Origin: Hydrocarboniphaga sp965279055
GTDB lineage: Bacteria; Pseudomonadota; Gammaproteobacteria; Nevskiales; Nevskiaceae
Assembly (NCBI RefSeq): GCF_965279055.1
Contig: NZ_OZ257125.1
Location: 1,240,001 to 1,304,000 of the forward strand
Length of the DNA stretch: 64,000 bases
Direction: 5' to 3'
The notes below the pieces were generated by a model. It was not told the origin of the DNA. It was given only the letters and a program-made list of their open reading frames with translations, and made no database searches. The position numbers and the translations under genes are program-made. Numbering within the stretch: position 1 is the stretch's first letter; the number at the start of each line of letters is the position of its first letter. Positions 8,967-17,522 of the stretch are shown one piece after another.

Positions 8967-8998
8967 CAAGGCTTGGGAAAAAGGGCTTAGGAACGGAT

Positions 8999-10885
8999 AT
9001 GGCAGACCTACTCGGCATCGGCAGCAGCGCACTCCTGGCGTACCGCTCGGCGCTGAACGTGGTCGGCCAGAACGTGGCCAACGCCAACACCGCCGGTTAC
9101 AGCCGTCAGCGCATCGATCTGACCGCGCGCACCTTGTCCGGCGGCGGCATCGTGACCGGTTCGGGCGTGCAGGTACATTCGGTGCAGCGGCTCAGCGACC
9201 AGTTCGTGCTCGGCCGCCTGGTCGGCCAGGACAGCAGCCTGGCGCGCATCAGCACGTTCTCGGCGCAGGCGGCGAGCGTCGACGGCTGGCTGTCCGGCAC
9301 CAACACCGGGCTGTCGTCGTCGCTGCAGAATTTCTTCGATTCGGTGAACAGCCTCGGTTCCAGCTCGTCTTCTTCGGCGGCGCGCCAGGTGGTGCTCAGT
9401 GGTGCGTCCGCGCTGGCGTCACGCTTCAACGAACTGCAGAGCAATTTCAACGCGAGCGACAGCGATATCGACGCGCGTCTCGCAGACTCGGTCAGCCAGA
9501 TCAACGTGCTGTCCAAACAGGTCGCGCAGTTGAACGAGCGCATCGCGCAGGCCACCGCGGCCAACGCCGGCGCCGCGCCGAACGATCTGATGGACCAGCG
9601 CGACACCACGCTGCGCGCGCTGGCGAACCAGGTCGGCATCAGCACCACGACCGCGGAAGACGGCTCGATCAACGTCACGCTCGGCAGCGGCCAGGCGCTG
9701 GTGCTGGGCTCGCGGGCGAGCAGCCTGACGCTTGCCGCCGACACTTACGGCCGGCCACGCGAACTGCTGCTGGACAGCGGCGGCGCGCCGGTCACGGTGA
9801 CCTCGCAGGTTTCCGGCGGCACGATCGGCGGCCTGCTGGATTTCCGTCGCGAAGTGCTGGACCCGGCGATGAACCAGCTCGGCACGATCGCCGCCGCCTT
9901 GTCCAGCTCGATCAACGCGCAGCATGCCGAAGGCATGGATCAATACGGCCAGATGGGCGGCAACCTGTTCACGGTGCCGACACCGACGACGACGCCGTCG
10001 CGCAATAACACCGGCACGGCGACGCTGAGCGCGAGCATCGGCGATGTCGGCGCGCTGAGTTCGCAGGACTACACGCTGAGCTTCGACGGCAGCAGCTGGA
10101 AGATGAACGACGCGGTCACCGGCGCCTCCATCGCGATGAGCGGCAGCGGCACCGCCAGCGATCCGCTGGTGGCCAACGGCGTCAAGCTGGTGCTCGGCGG
10201 TACGGCGCAGGCTGGCGATAAATTTCTGGTGCAGCCGACACGCAATGCGGCCGCGCAGATCAAGCTGGCGATCAGCGATCCGGCGCGCATCGCCGCCGCC
10301 AGCCCGCTGCGCACCAGCGCCGGCACCGGCAACAGCGGCCTGTCCAGCCTGGGCGCGATCGATATCACGGATGCGAGCAACGCCAACCTGCTGCAGACGA
10401 CGACGATCGCGTTCACGTCCGCCACCGAATACACGATCAACGGCAGCGGCAGCTATACGCTGCCGGCCGACGGCAAGATTGCGATCAATGGCTGGAGCAC
10501 CACGGTCGGCGGCGTGCCGGCGGCCGGTGACAGTTTCACGCTGAGCCAGAACGACGGTGCCTCCGGCGACAACAGCAATGCTCTGGCGCTGGCCGCGGTC
10601 GCCAACCAGGGCCTGCTCGCCGGGGGCCGCAACACCTTGTCCGCGGCCAACAGCGCGCTGGTGTCCTCGGTCGGCAGCCAGGCTTCGCAGGCGAGCACGC
10701 AGCTCGATGCGCAGAACGCGCTGAGCACGCAGACCCAGGCCGAGCGCGACTCGGTGGCCGGCGTCAATCTGGACGAGGAAGCGGCGGACCTGATCCGCTT
10801 CCAGCAGGCCTACCAGGCCGCCGCGCAGATCGTGTCGGCGGCCAACACCTTGTTCGACTCGCTGCTGTCGGCCGTGCGCGGCTGA
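8999..10885 (+). CDS. flgK: Flagellar hook-filament junction protein FlgK
   Basis: A 628-residue HAP1 connecting hook to filament. N-terminal signature: MADLLGIGSSALLAYRSALN, VGQNVANANTAGYSRQRIDL. C-terminal signature: GVNLDEEAADLIRFQQAYQA, AAQIVSAANTLFDSLLSAV. The middle is a long Ser/Ala/Gly-rich variable region. Start fixed at 8999 by the conserved N-terminus; the frame is open upstream through flgJ but there it is a shadow. Confidence 0.96.
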   Translation: MADLLGIGSSALLAYRSALNVVGQNVANANTAGYSRQRIDLTARTLSGGGIVTGSGVQVHSVQRLSDQFVLGRLVGQDSSLARISTFSAQAASVDGWLSGTNTGLSSSLQNFFDSVNSLGSSSSSSAARQVVLSGASALASRFNELQSNFNASDSDIDARLADSVSQINVLSKQVAQLNERIAQATAANAGAAPNDLMDQRDTTLRALANQVGISTTTAEDGSINVTLGSGQALVLGSRASSLTLAADTYGRPRELLLDSGGAPVTVTSQVSGGTIGGLLDFRREVLDPAMNQLGTIAAALSSSINAQHAEGMDQYGQMGGNLFTVPTPTTTPSRNNTGTATLSASIGDVGALSSQDYTLSFDGSSWKMNDAVTGASIAMSGSGTASDPLVANGVKLVLGGTAQAGDKFLVQPTRNAAAQIKLAISDPARIAAASPLRTSAGTGNSGLSSLGAIDITDASNANLLQTTTIAFTSATEYTINGSGSYTLPADGKIAINGWSTTVGGVPAAGDSFTLSQNDGASGDNSNALALAAVANQGLLAGGRNTLSAANSALVSSVGSQASQASTQLDAQNALSTQTQAERDSVAGVNLDEEAADLIRFQQAYQAAAQIVSAANTLFDSLLSAVRG

Positions 10886-10923
10886 TCGCAGCGACAAAGA
10901 AGCAGCAATAGCGGAGAGCGACG

Positions 10924-12123
10924 ATGAGCTTGCGAGTGACCACGGCGGGGCTGTTCCAACAGGGCGTTGCGTCGATGCAGACGCAGAGCCAGGCGCTGGC
11001 CAAGATCCAGGCGCAGATGGCGACCAACATGCGCTACACGCGCGCCGGCGAAGATCCGGTGGCGGCAGCGCGCGCGCTCAATGTCGACAAGGCGCTGGCC
11101 GATGCGGCGCAGTGGAAGAGCAACATCGGCAGCGCGCAGGATCATCTGAATCTGGAGGAAGGGGCGCTGTCCGGCGCCACCGACGCGCTGGCCAAGATTC
11201 GCGAACTCGCGGTGCAGGCCAACAGCGGCACCATCAACGACAGCGACCGCAAGTCGATCGCCCAGGAAATGGGCGAGCGGCTCAAGGAGCTGATGTCGCA
11301 GGCCAATGCCCGCGACGGCCAGGGCGGCTACATATTCTCCGGCAGCCGCTCGCAGTCCCAGCCTTTTTCGAAAATCGGCGGCGGCTTCAGCTACCAGGGC
11401 GACACGATGGTGTCGCAGCTGGCGATCGGCTCCAATCGCAATATCGCGATGAGCGACGCCGGCAACGACGTCTTCATGAGCATCGGCTCCGGTGACGGCA
11501 GGCTCGCGGTCGCCGCCAGCGCCGGCAACCAGGGCGCGGCCACCGTGCAGACGCTGGGCTTCAACGACTCCTCGCAATGGGACGGCGGCAGTTATCGCAT
11601 CAGTTTCAGCGGCGGCAACTACAGCGTTCTCGACGCCGACAGCAACGTCGTCAGCAGCGGCGCCTACAGCGATCAGCAGTCGATCCAGTTCCGCGGCGCC
11701 GCGATCACGCTGACCGGCACGCCGTCCGACGGCGACAGCTTCACGGTCGGCCCCAGCCAGCAGCAGGACGTGTTCACCACGGTGCAGAACCTGATCAACG
11801 TGGTCTCGGCCTACGGCCGCACCAGCGCGCAAACCGCGCAGGACCAGACCACGATGTACAACGCGCTGCAGTCGCTGGACACCGCGATCAACCACATCAC
11901 CGACGTTCGCGGCGGCGTCGGCGCGCGTCTCAACGTACTCGACGACGCCACCAGCCAACTCGAAGCGCGCACGGTACAGCTGAAGGAAACCCTGTCCGGC
12001 CTGCGCGAAATCGACTACACCGAAAGCGCCGCGCAGTTGTCGCAGACGACGACCACCCTCCAGGCGGCACAGCAGAGCTATTTGAAGATCCAGAACCTGA
12101 GTTTGTTCGACTACCTGCGCTGA
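10924..12123 (+). CDS. flgL: Flagellar hook-filament junction protein FlgL
   Basis: A 399-residue HAP3. It shows flagellin-like ends: MSLRVTTAGLFQQGVASMQT and QMATNMRYTRAGEDPVAAAR at the N-terminus, and SLDTAINHITDVRGGVGARL plus a C-terminal coiled segment ending NLSLFDYLR. It is longer than the roughly 300 residues of E. coli FlgL because of a central insertion (about 170-290). Last gene of the flgB-flgL operon; a convergent regulator gene ends four bases beyond its stop. Confidence 0.94.
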   Translation: MSLRVTTAGLFQQGVASMQTQSQALAKIQAQMATNMRYTRAGEDPVAAARALNVDKALADAAQWKSNIGSAQDHLNLEEGALSGATDALAKIRELAVQANSGTINDSDRKSIAQEMGERLKELMSQANARDGQGGYIFSGSRSQSQPFSKIGGGFSYQGDTMVSQLAIGSNRNIAMSDAGNDVFMSIGSGDGRLAVAASAGNQGAATVQTLGFNDSSQWDGGSYRISFSGGNYSVLDADSNVVSSGAYSDQQSIQFRGAAITLTGTPSDGDSFTVGPSQQQDVFTTVQNLINVVSAYGRTSAQTAQDQTTMYNALQSLDTAINHITDVRGGVGARLNVLDDATSQLEARTVQLKETLSGLREIDYTESAAQLSQTTTTLQAAQQSYLKIQNLSLFDYLR

Positions 12124-12127
12124 GCTT

Positions 12128-12508
12128 TCAGCCGGCGTTGCGCGGCCGCGCATTCCAGCGGCGGAAATCGCTGAGAAACAGCCGCTCGGTGTGGTAGCCG
12201 ACCCTAGGCGCGATCTCGGCGATGGTGCAGCCGGTTCCGATCAGGCGCTCGGCTTCCTGCATGCGGCAGCGCATGAGCAGGTCGCGCGGCGATTCGCCGT
12301 ACAGCGCGCTGAATTCGCGCTCCAGCCGGATCGGCGGCAGACCGACGTGGCGGGCGATGCGCGTGACCGTCAGCGGCCGCGTGTACTGGAGATCGATCCA
12401 GCGACGCGCGTCGACGATTCTCGGCCGGCTGCTTTCGGCGCTGCCGGCGATCGCGTCGTCGTGCCCGGCATCGGCTGCGGTGTCGTCGGCGCCTTCGGCT
12501 GCCCTCAT
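12128..12508 (-). CDS. Short AraC-type DNA-binding protein
   Basis: A 126-residue protein that is essentially a lone AraC/XylS HTH domain. Residues about 40-126 have RIVDARRWIDLQYTRPLTVT, RIARHVGLPPIRLEREFSAL, then ESPRDLLMRCRMQEAERLIGTG, ending with the second helix-turn-helix IAPRVGYHTERLFLSDFRRW. There is no N-terminal sensory domain; family members usually reach 250-300 residues. The ATG at 12508 overlaps the stop of the upstream small gene (ATGA), indicating coupling. Divergent from a TonB-dependent receptor, which it might regulate, as PchR-type regulators do; that is inference. Confidence 0.7.
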   Translation of the reverse strand: MRAAEGADDTAADAGHDDAIAGSAESSRPRIVDARRWIDLQYTRPLTVTRIARHVGLPPIRLEREFSALYGESPRDLLMRCRMQEAERLIGTGCTIAEIAPRVGYHTERLFLSDFRRWNARPRNAG

Positions 12509-12666
12509 GCCTTGTGGATCGCGTAGGCGCTGAATGCGCTGCGTGAGGCGTCGGCTTTGTGCCGTCGCGATTCGCGCGGCCGGCCGCCGGTCAGCGCGGT
12601 CAGCAGCAGCGCGATCAGCAGGCAACCGAGCAGATCGGCGAGGAGAAACCAGACCAGTTCATTCAT
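12505..12666 (-). CDS. Small membrane peptide, 53 residues
   Basis: A short gene with ATG at 12666 and a strong GGAGGG ribosome site about eight bases upstream. It encodes MNELVWFLLADLLGCLLIAL followed by LLTAL (one membrane helix) and a basic tail (RPRESRRHK). It ends in a four-base ATGA overlap with the AraC-type gene, which supports both starts. Function unknown; it could tether or sense for its regulator partner. Confidence 0.55.
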   Translation of the reverse strand: MNELVWFLLADLLGCLLIALLLTALTGGRPRESRRHKADASRSAFSAYAIHKA

Positions 12667-12732
12667 GACGACAACCCTCCTGTGGGCGGTGGCTTGCGTC
12701 AGGGCTGGCCGTTGCTGAGCTTGTGATCGTAG

Positions 12733-12757
12733 ATGCGATTACTTATCATTTGCAAAT
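12733..12757. promoter_or_regulatory. Possible Fur box / divergent promoter region
   Basis: On the minus strand this AT-rich island reads AAATGATAAGTAATCGCAT, which partly matches the Fur 7-1-7 pattern (TGATAAT-N-ATTATCA): one half-site good, the other degenerate. It lies between the divergent small-peptide/AraC operon and the TonB receptor. Confidence 0.4.
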
Positions 12758-12825
12758 AAACATCGGCCCAGCCAATCGCCAGCGGCCGGCTTGCAGCATT
12801 CATTCGACGGGGGGCGACACTGGGG

Positions 12826-15123
12826 ATGGGCAACCGGGAGCGCGTGCGCGCCACTTTTCTGGAACACGGACGGCGCGTGATGCGTGTCGCGGCAGCCGCG
12901 GCGCTGGTTTTGGCCGCATTTGCGGTGCGGGCGGTTGAAGTCAACAACAGCGCCGATCCGACTTACCCGCAGACCATCGCCTCCGGCGACACGCCGGCCG
13001 ACGTCAGCCAGCCGCAACGCGCCGGCGACGCGGTGGAGCTGGAGGAGATCGTCGTGCTCGGCGAGAAGCTGGGCCGCTCGCTGGCCGAGACCAGCAGCAG
13101 CGTCGGCATTGCCACGCGCGCGGCGATCGAAGAGAGCAGCGACGCCGATCTGCACGACGTCGCCGCGCGCTTCGGCAACGTCGTCAGCGCCAACAGCGAT
13201 CGCGAGATCTCGATTCGCGGCGTGCCGCAGAGCGGTGTCGGCGGCGACGGCGACACGATCAGCGTGTATGTGGACGGCGTCGCGCTGCCGAGCCGCGCAG
13301 CCTCCTTCGGCGGCCCGCTGTCGCTGTGGGACGCCGAGCAGGTGGAAGTGCTGCGCGGCGCGCAGTCGACCAACCAGGGCCGCAACAGTCTCGCCGGCTC
13401 GCTGGTGATGCGCACGCGCGAGCCCACCGACTACTGGGACGCGAAGGCGCGCGCCGGCCTGATGTCGCGCGACGGTCACGACTACGCGCTGGCCGTTGGA
13501 GGGCCGGTCGGCGAGGACCTGAGCTTTCGCCTGTCCTGGCAGGACCGCTACGACAATGGCGACATCCGCAACGTCACGCGCAACGAGGACGATGCCGGTC
13601 GCGAGGCGACGCGCAACGCGCGCGCCAAGATCGCGTTCAAGCCGACTTACCTGCCGGGCTACAGCGCGCTGCTGAGCGTCGCCGGTTCCGACAACGAATT
13701 CGGCGACGTGCTCGATGAAGTCTCGGGCGGAGAGCGCACGCAGAGCAGCAACGAGCGTTACAACGAGGACGCCAATACACGCACTTATGGCCTCGAACAG
13801 GCGCTGGCGCTGGGCGATCACTGGACCGTCGAGGCGATCACCGGCTATGTCGACAGCAAGTCGCAGGTCGCCAGCGATTACGACCGCACCGAAGCCGACG
13901 GCGGCATGACCACGTTCGACATCAGGGACGACGTGTTCAGCCAGGAGCTGCGCGCGCGCTTCAGGTACGACCGCGTGCAGGCGGTGATCGGTGCCTACTA
14001 CAGCGACGATGACAAGCACGAACTCGACACCGGCAGCGACATCCCCGTTGCCGGTGGCGCGGCGCGGCTCGACGGACTGGTGACCACGGATTTCGTCGCG
14101 AGGACCAGCGCGCTGTTCATCGAAAGCGACTGGGATTTTGCCGAGCGCTGGAAGCTGACGCTGGGCCTGCGCCTGAATCACGAGCAGAACACGCGGCGCG
14201 TACTGGAGGAAGTGAACCTGGCGCTGGCGGCGCCGATTCCGGGCTTCGATCTGCCGCTCGGTGTGCCGCTGCCCGACGCGGTCACCGACGCGCTGTCGAT
14301 GGCACTGCCGGATTACGTGCCGCCGGATTACGACGAAGGCGGCCGGCGCGCCTTCACCGATCTGCTGCCGAAAGCCGGCCTGAGCTGGAAAGTCGGCGAC
14401 AATGCCACGCTGGCGCTGACCTACCAGGAAGGCTATCGATCCGGCGGTACCAGCATCAGCTACTTCGGCGGCGAAGTCAGCGAATACGATCCGGAATACA
14501 CGCGCACCATCGAGCTGGCCGCGCGCACGCGCTGGTTCGAGGACAGGCTCAGCCTCAACGCCAACGCGTTCTACACGCGCTGGCGCGACCAGCAGGTGAC
14601 GCTCGGCGATACCAGCAGCTTCTACACCACCACGGCCAATGCCGGCCGCTCGCACCTGTTCGGCGGCGAGCTGGAAACCGCGCTGGCGTTGCCGTGGAAT
14701 TTCGAGTTCTTCGCCAGCCTCGGCCTGCTGAAAACCGAGTTCGACGAGTTCGACAACCAGGGCAGCAGCTACGCCGGCAACGAGTTCCCGCAGGCACCGG
14801 CGCAGACTGCCGGCGTCGGTTTGACGCTGAAGCGCTGGCACGCGCTCAGCGGCCAGATCAGCATGAACTACATCGGCGAATACTTCAGCGACCCGAACAA
14901 TCTCGACAGCACCCACGTTCCGGCGCGCGCGCTGCTCAATGCCAAGCTCGGCTACCGCTTGCCCTGGGGTTTCACCTTGACTGCGTTCGGCCGCAACCTG
15001 ACCAACAACACCAACGTCCAGGGCCGCTTCGACGTCACCCGCGGCGACGAAACGCGCACCGCCAAGCGTTACGGCGAGCCGCGCAGCTTCGGCGCGTTGA
15101 TGGAGTGGGAGTTGCCGCGCTGA
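12826..15123 (+). CDS. TonB-dependent outer-membrane receptor
   Basis: Up to 765 residues. A signal peptide is visible (RVAAAAALVLAAFAVRA), followed by a plug domain with LEEIVVLGEKLGRSLAETSS, ISIRGVPQSG, ISVYVDGVALPS and VEVLRGAQSTNQGRNSLAGS, then a 22-strand-type barrel rich in alternating aromatic/polar strands, ending GEPRSFGALMEWELPR. Start could be 12826 or the ATG at 12880 at the signal peptide; both are in frame. The next three overlapping genes (two small membrane proteins and a PepSY protein) point to ferric-siderophore uptake. Substrate not determinable. Confidence 0.88.
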   Translation: MGNRERVRATFLEHGRRVMRVAAAAALVLAAFAVRAVEVNNSADPTYPQTIASGDTPADVSQPQRAGDAVELEEIVVLGEKLGRSLAETSSSVGIATRAAIEESSDADLHDVAARFGNVVSANSDREISIRGVPQSGVGGDGDTISVYVDGVALPSRAASFGGPLSLWDAEQVEVLRGAQSTNQGRNSLAGSLVMRTREPTDYWDAKARAGLMSRDGHDYALAVGGPVGEDLSFRLSWQDRYDNGDIRNVTRNEDDAGREATRNARAKIAFKPTYLPGYSALLSVAGSDNEFGDVLDEVSGGERTQSSNERYNEDANTRTYGLEQALALGDHWTVEAITGYVDSKSQVASDYDRTEADGGMTTFDIRDDVFSQELRARFRYDRVQAVIGAYYSDDDKHELDTGSDIPVAGGAARLDGLVTTDFVARTSALFIESDWDFAERWKLTLGLRLNHEQNTRRVLEEVNLALAAPIPGFDLPLGVPLPDAVTDALSMALPDYVPPDYDEGGRRAFTDLLPKAGLSWKVGDNATLALTYQEGYRSGGTSISYFGGEVSEYDPEYTRTIELAARTRWFEDRLSLNANAFYTRWRDQQVTLGDTSSFYTTTANAGRSHLFGGELETALALPWNFEFFASLGLLKTEFDEFDNQGSSYAGNEFPQAPAQTAGVGLTLKRWHALSGQISMNYIGEYFSDPNNLDSTHVPARALLNAKLGYRLPWGFTLTAFGRNLTNNTNVQGRFDVTRGDETRTAKRYGEPRSFGALMEWELPR

Positions 15124-15144
15124 GTTTTTATTTGTGTTCGCTTG

Positions 15145-15262
15145 TGTCCCTCGATACGCCCGCGCTTCGGGCTACTCGGGAGGACCGGTTTTTTGTTGTC
15201 GACGATTTCAACCAAACTCCGTTCGTCCCGAGTAGCGCCGATGGCGCGTATCGAGGGATCTG
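15145..15262. repeat. Palindromic repeat, family B
   Basis: GTCCCTCGATACGCCC...CTACTCGGGAGGAC, then the inverted partner CGTTCGTCCCGAGTAGCGCC...GCGTATCGAGGGA. It fills the gap between the receptor and the small membrane gene at 15303. Same family as at 7912, 21936 and 27117. Confidence 0.75.
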
Positions 15263-15302
15263 ACCGAAACCGGGCCGACGTGTTCACTCCGATGATTCCC
15301 CC

Positions 15303-15566
15303 ATGATCCTGCTCTGCACCGTCACCAGCCTGCTTGCCTCGATGGCCTGCTACGCCGCCTCACCGAACCAGAAGTTGTGGCGCCACGTGGTCTCGCCGAA
15401 AGCCTTGCTGCGCGCTGGTCTTGCGCTGCAACTGCTGGCGCTGATCGCGTGGACCGCCGCGCTGGGCACCGCGTCCGGCATCTTCACCGCCCTGTCGCTG
15501 GCGATGTTCGGATTCGTGCTGCTGCCTTACCTGGCGGCGCTACGCTGGCGCGGAGCCGGGCGATGA
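15303..15566 (+). CDS. Small membrane protein, DUF3325-like
   Basis: 87 residues with about three membrane helices (LLCTVTSLLASMACYA, LLRAGLALQLLALIAWTAAL, IFTALSLAMFGFVLLPYLAAL). The pattern NQKLWRHVVSPKALLRAG resembles the DUF3325 proteins that accompany PepSY/TonB iron-uptake genes. Its TGA overlaps the ATG of the next gene, so the three genes 15303-17424 are translationally coupled. Function unproven. Confidence 0.65.
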   Translation: MILLCTVTSLLASMACYAASPNQKLWRHVVSPKALLRAGLALQLLALIAWTAALGTASGIFTALSLAMFGFVLLPYLAALRWRGAGR

Positions 15567-15838
15567 TTTGGGGGCAGACCACGGCCGGCGTGCTGCTCGG
15601 GCTGAGCCTGTCGACTGGCATCGGCGGCCTGTATGCGTTGCTGGCGCCGCCCTCATTCGATGCCGCGCTGATCACCGGCGTGCTGCTGGTGATGCCGCTG
15701 TGGATCGCGATCATGCTGCTGAGTTTTCGCATCCGCAGCGGAGTGCGTGCGTGGATGCTGCTCGGTCTTGCGAATCTGGCCTGCTACGGCCTGTTATGGG
15801 TGCTGCGCATGACCGGCATCGCGGTGCTGCCGGCATGA
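15563..15838 (+). CDS. Small membrane protein, DUF3649-like
   Basis: 91 residues, roughly three membrane helices (TTAGVLLGLSLSTGIGGLYA, ALITGVLLVMPLWIAIMLLS, WMLLGLANLACYGLLWVLR). Short proteins of this type (DUF3649 group) sit beside PepSY iron-uptake proteins. ATGA overlaps at both ends tie it to its neighbours. Family assignment is from pattern and context, not from an alignment. Confidence 0.6.
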   Translation: MIWGQTTAGVLLGLSLSTGIGGLYALLAPPSFDAALITGVLLVMPLWIAIMLLSFRIRSGVRAWMLLGLANLACYGLLWVLRMTGIAVLPA

Positions 15839-17424
15839 TCGCCCTGGGCTCGAAGACACTGAAGCTCTACACCCTGGTGCACACCTGGTCGGGCCTGCTC
15901 GCCGGCTTCGCGCTGTTCATCGCGTTCTACGCCGGCGCGATCACGATGTTTCACGACGAGCTGCAGCAGTGGGCCGATCCGGGCCTGCGTCATGTCGGCG
16001 CGGCATCGGTCGAGCAGGCGCAGCAGCTGCTCGACGACGTGGTCACGCGCTATCCGGCGAGCCGCGGCAACCTTACCTTGATGCTGCAGGGCGAGGAGAC
16101 CGCGCGCAGTTACGCCTGGTGGTTCGAGACAGTCGATGGCCGCTCCAGCTTCCGCAACCTGACTGCGCCCGGCGCGGCCTCGTTCGACGGCGAGCACCAG
16201 GCGCGCACCGGCCTGCCGGACCTGATCTACCGGCTGCACTACACGCTCGGCCTGCCGGCGACGTTCGGCCTGTACCTGATGGGTTTCATTTGCGTGATCT
16301 ACGGCCTCGCGCTGATCTCGGGCCTGATCATCCATCTGCCGCAGTTGTTCGGCGACCTGTTCTCGCTGCGCATCGGCAAAAACCTGAAGCGGCTGTGGCA
16401 GGACGCGCACAACGTCATCGGTGTGCTGTCGCTACCGTTCCATCTGATGTACGCGTTCACCGGTGCGCTGCTGTGCATCGCGCTGCTGTTCTTCGCCGCT
16501 TTCAACTTCCTGGTGTTCGACGGCAAGGGCGAGGCGGCGATGCGCCGCGTCACCGCCTTCAGCATTCCGCGCGAATCCGCGAATCAGCCGGCGACGATGT
16601 TGCCGGTGTCGGCTTTGCTGGCGCGTGCCGATGCGGCCGTGCCGGGGCTGCAAGCGACGCGGCTGCGGCTGGAGCGCTACGGCGACAGCAGCGCGCTGGC
16701 GATCGTGCAGGGCAGGGCGCCCGGCGCTTTCATCGCCGACGTGATGGTGTTCATGGACGCCGGCAGCGGCCGCATCGTCAAGCTGCGCAAGCCCGGCGAA
16801 CGCGAGCCTTACTGGGCGGCCGAGGGCGGCCTGACGGCGTTTCATTACGGCCAGTACGGCGGCGCGGTATTGAAGTTCGTCTACTTCGGGCTGGGTCTGG
16901 CCGGCAGCTTCCTGTTCTACAGCGGCAACCTGCTGTGGCTGGAATCGCGGCGCAAACGCCGGCAGCCGCAGCAGCCACGACATCATCGTGTGCTGGCCAG
17001 GTTTGCAGTCGGCCTGCCGCTGGGCTGCGTGCTCGGCATCGCGCTCGCCGCCGTGGTGACGCTGTCGTTGCCGGAGTCGCTGGCGGATCACGTGTCGTGG
17101 GAGTGGCGTGCGTACTACGCCGGATTTTTTGGCGCCTTGTTGTGGGCGCTGGCGCGTCCGCCGATTCGAGCTGCCATTGAACTGTTGTGGGCTTGTGCGA
17201 TCGCGATGATCGCCTTGCCGGTGATCGATGCGCTGATCACCGGCGATCACCTGCTGCGCAGCGCGCTGCAACGGCAGTGGCCGGTGTTCGGAACCGATCT
17301 GGTCGCGCTGCTGATGGGGCTGGGTTTCGCTGCGATGGCGCGGGCGGCGCAGCGGCGTGCGCGCGATGGTGAACCGAACAGTGTGTGGGCTTTGCCGACG
17401 AAGACCGCGATCACCGAACTGTAG
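15835..17424 (+). CDS. PepSY-associated membrane protein (iron-uptake type)
   Basis: 529 residues. It begins KLYTLVHTWSGLLAGFALF, the standard start of PepSY_TM inner-membrane proteins. A large periplasmic PepSY segment, the IYRLHYTLGLPATFGLYLMG motif and an HNVIGVLSLPFHLMYAFTGA helix follow, with four or more further membrane segments. Such proteins are thought to reduce ferric-siderophore complexes or act on them in the periplasm. Its stop codon TAG is supplied by the family A REP that begins there. Confidence 0.82.
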   Translation: MIALGSKTLKLYTLVHTWSGLLAGFALFIAFYAGAITMFHDELQQWADPGLRHVGAASVEQAQQLLDDVVTRYPASRGNLTLMLQGEETARSYAWWFETVDGRSSFRNLTAPGAASFDGEHQARTGLPDLIYRLHYTLGLPATFGLYLMGFICVIYGLALISGLIIHLPQLFGDLFSLRIGKNLKRLWQDAHNVIGVLSLPFHLMYAFTGALLCIALLFFAAFNFLVFDGKGEAAMRRVTAFSIPRESANQPATMLPVSALLARADAAVPGLQATRLRLERYGDSSALAIVQGRAPGAFIADVMVFMDAGSGRIVKLRKPGEREPYWAAEGGLTAFHYGQYGGAVLKFVYFGLGLAGSFLFYSGNLLWLESRRKRRQPQQPRHHRVLARFAVGLPLGCVLGIALAAVVTLSLPESLADHVSWEWRAYYAGFFGALLWALARPPIRAAIELLWACAIAMIALPVIDALITGDHLLRSALQRQWPVFGTDLVALLMGLGFAAMARAAQRRARDGEPNSVWALPTKTAITEL

Positions 17425-17489
17425 GGGCGGATCCTATCCGCGACCGCGGCCTGCAACAGTCGAGTCGCGGATAGGATCCGCTCCTACAG
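17420..17489. repeat. REP-like palindrome, family A
   Basis: GTAGGGGCGGATCCTATCCG and an inverted GGATAGGATCCGCTCCTAC arm. The TAG in its first arm is the stop codon of the PepSY gene. The stem separates two convergent genes and may terminate both. Confidence 0.75.
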
Positions 17490-17522
17490 CTGAGGTGATC
17501 GCCGCGTTTGCAGGAGCGGGCA

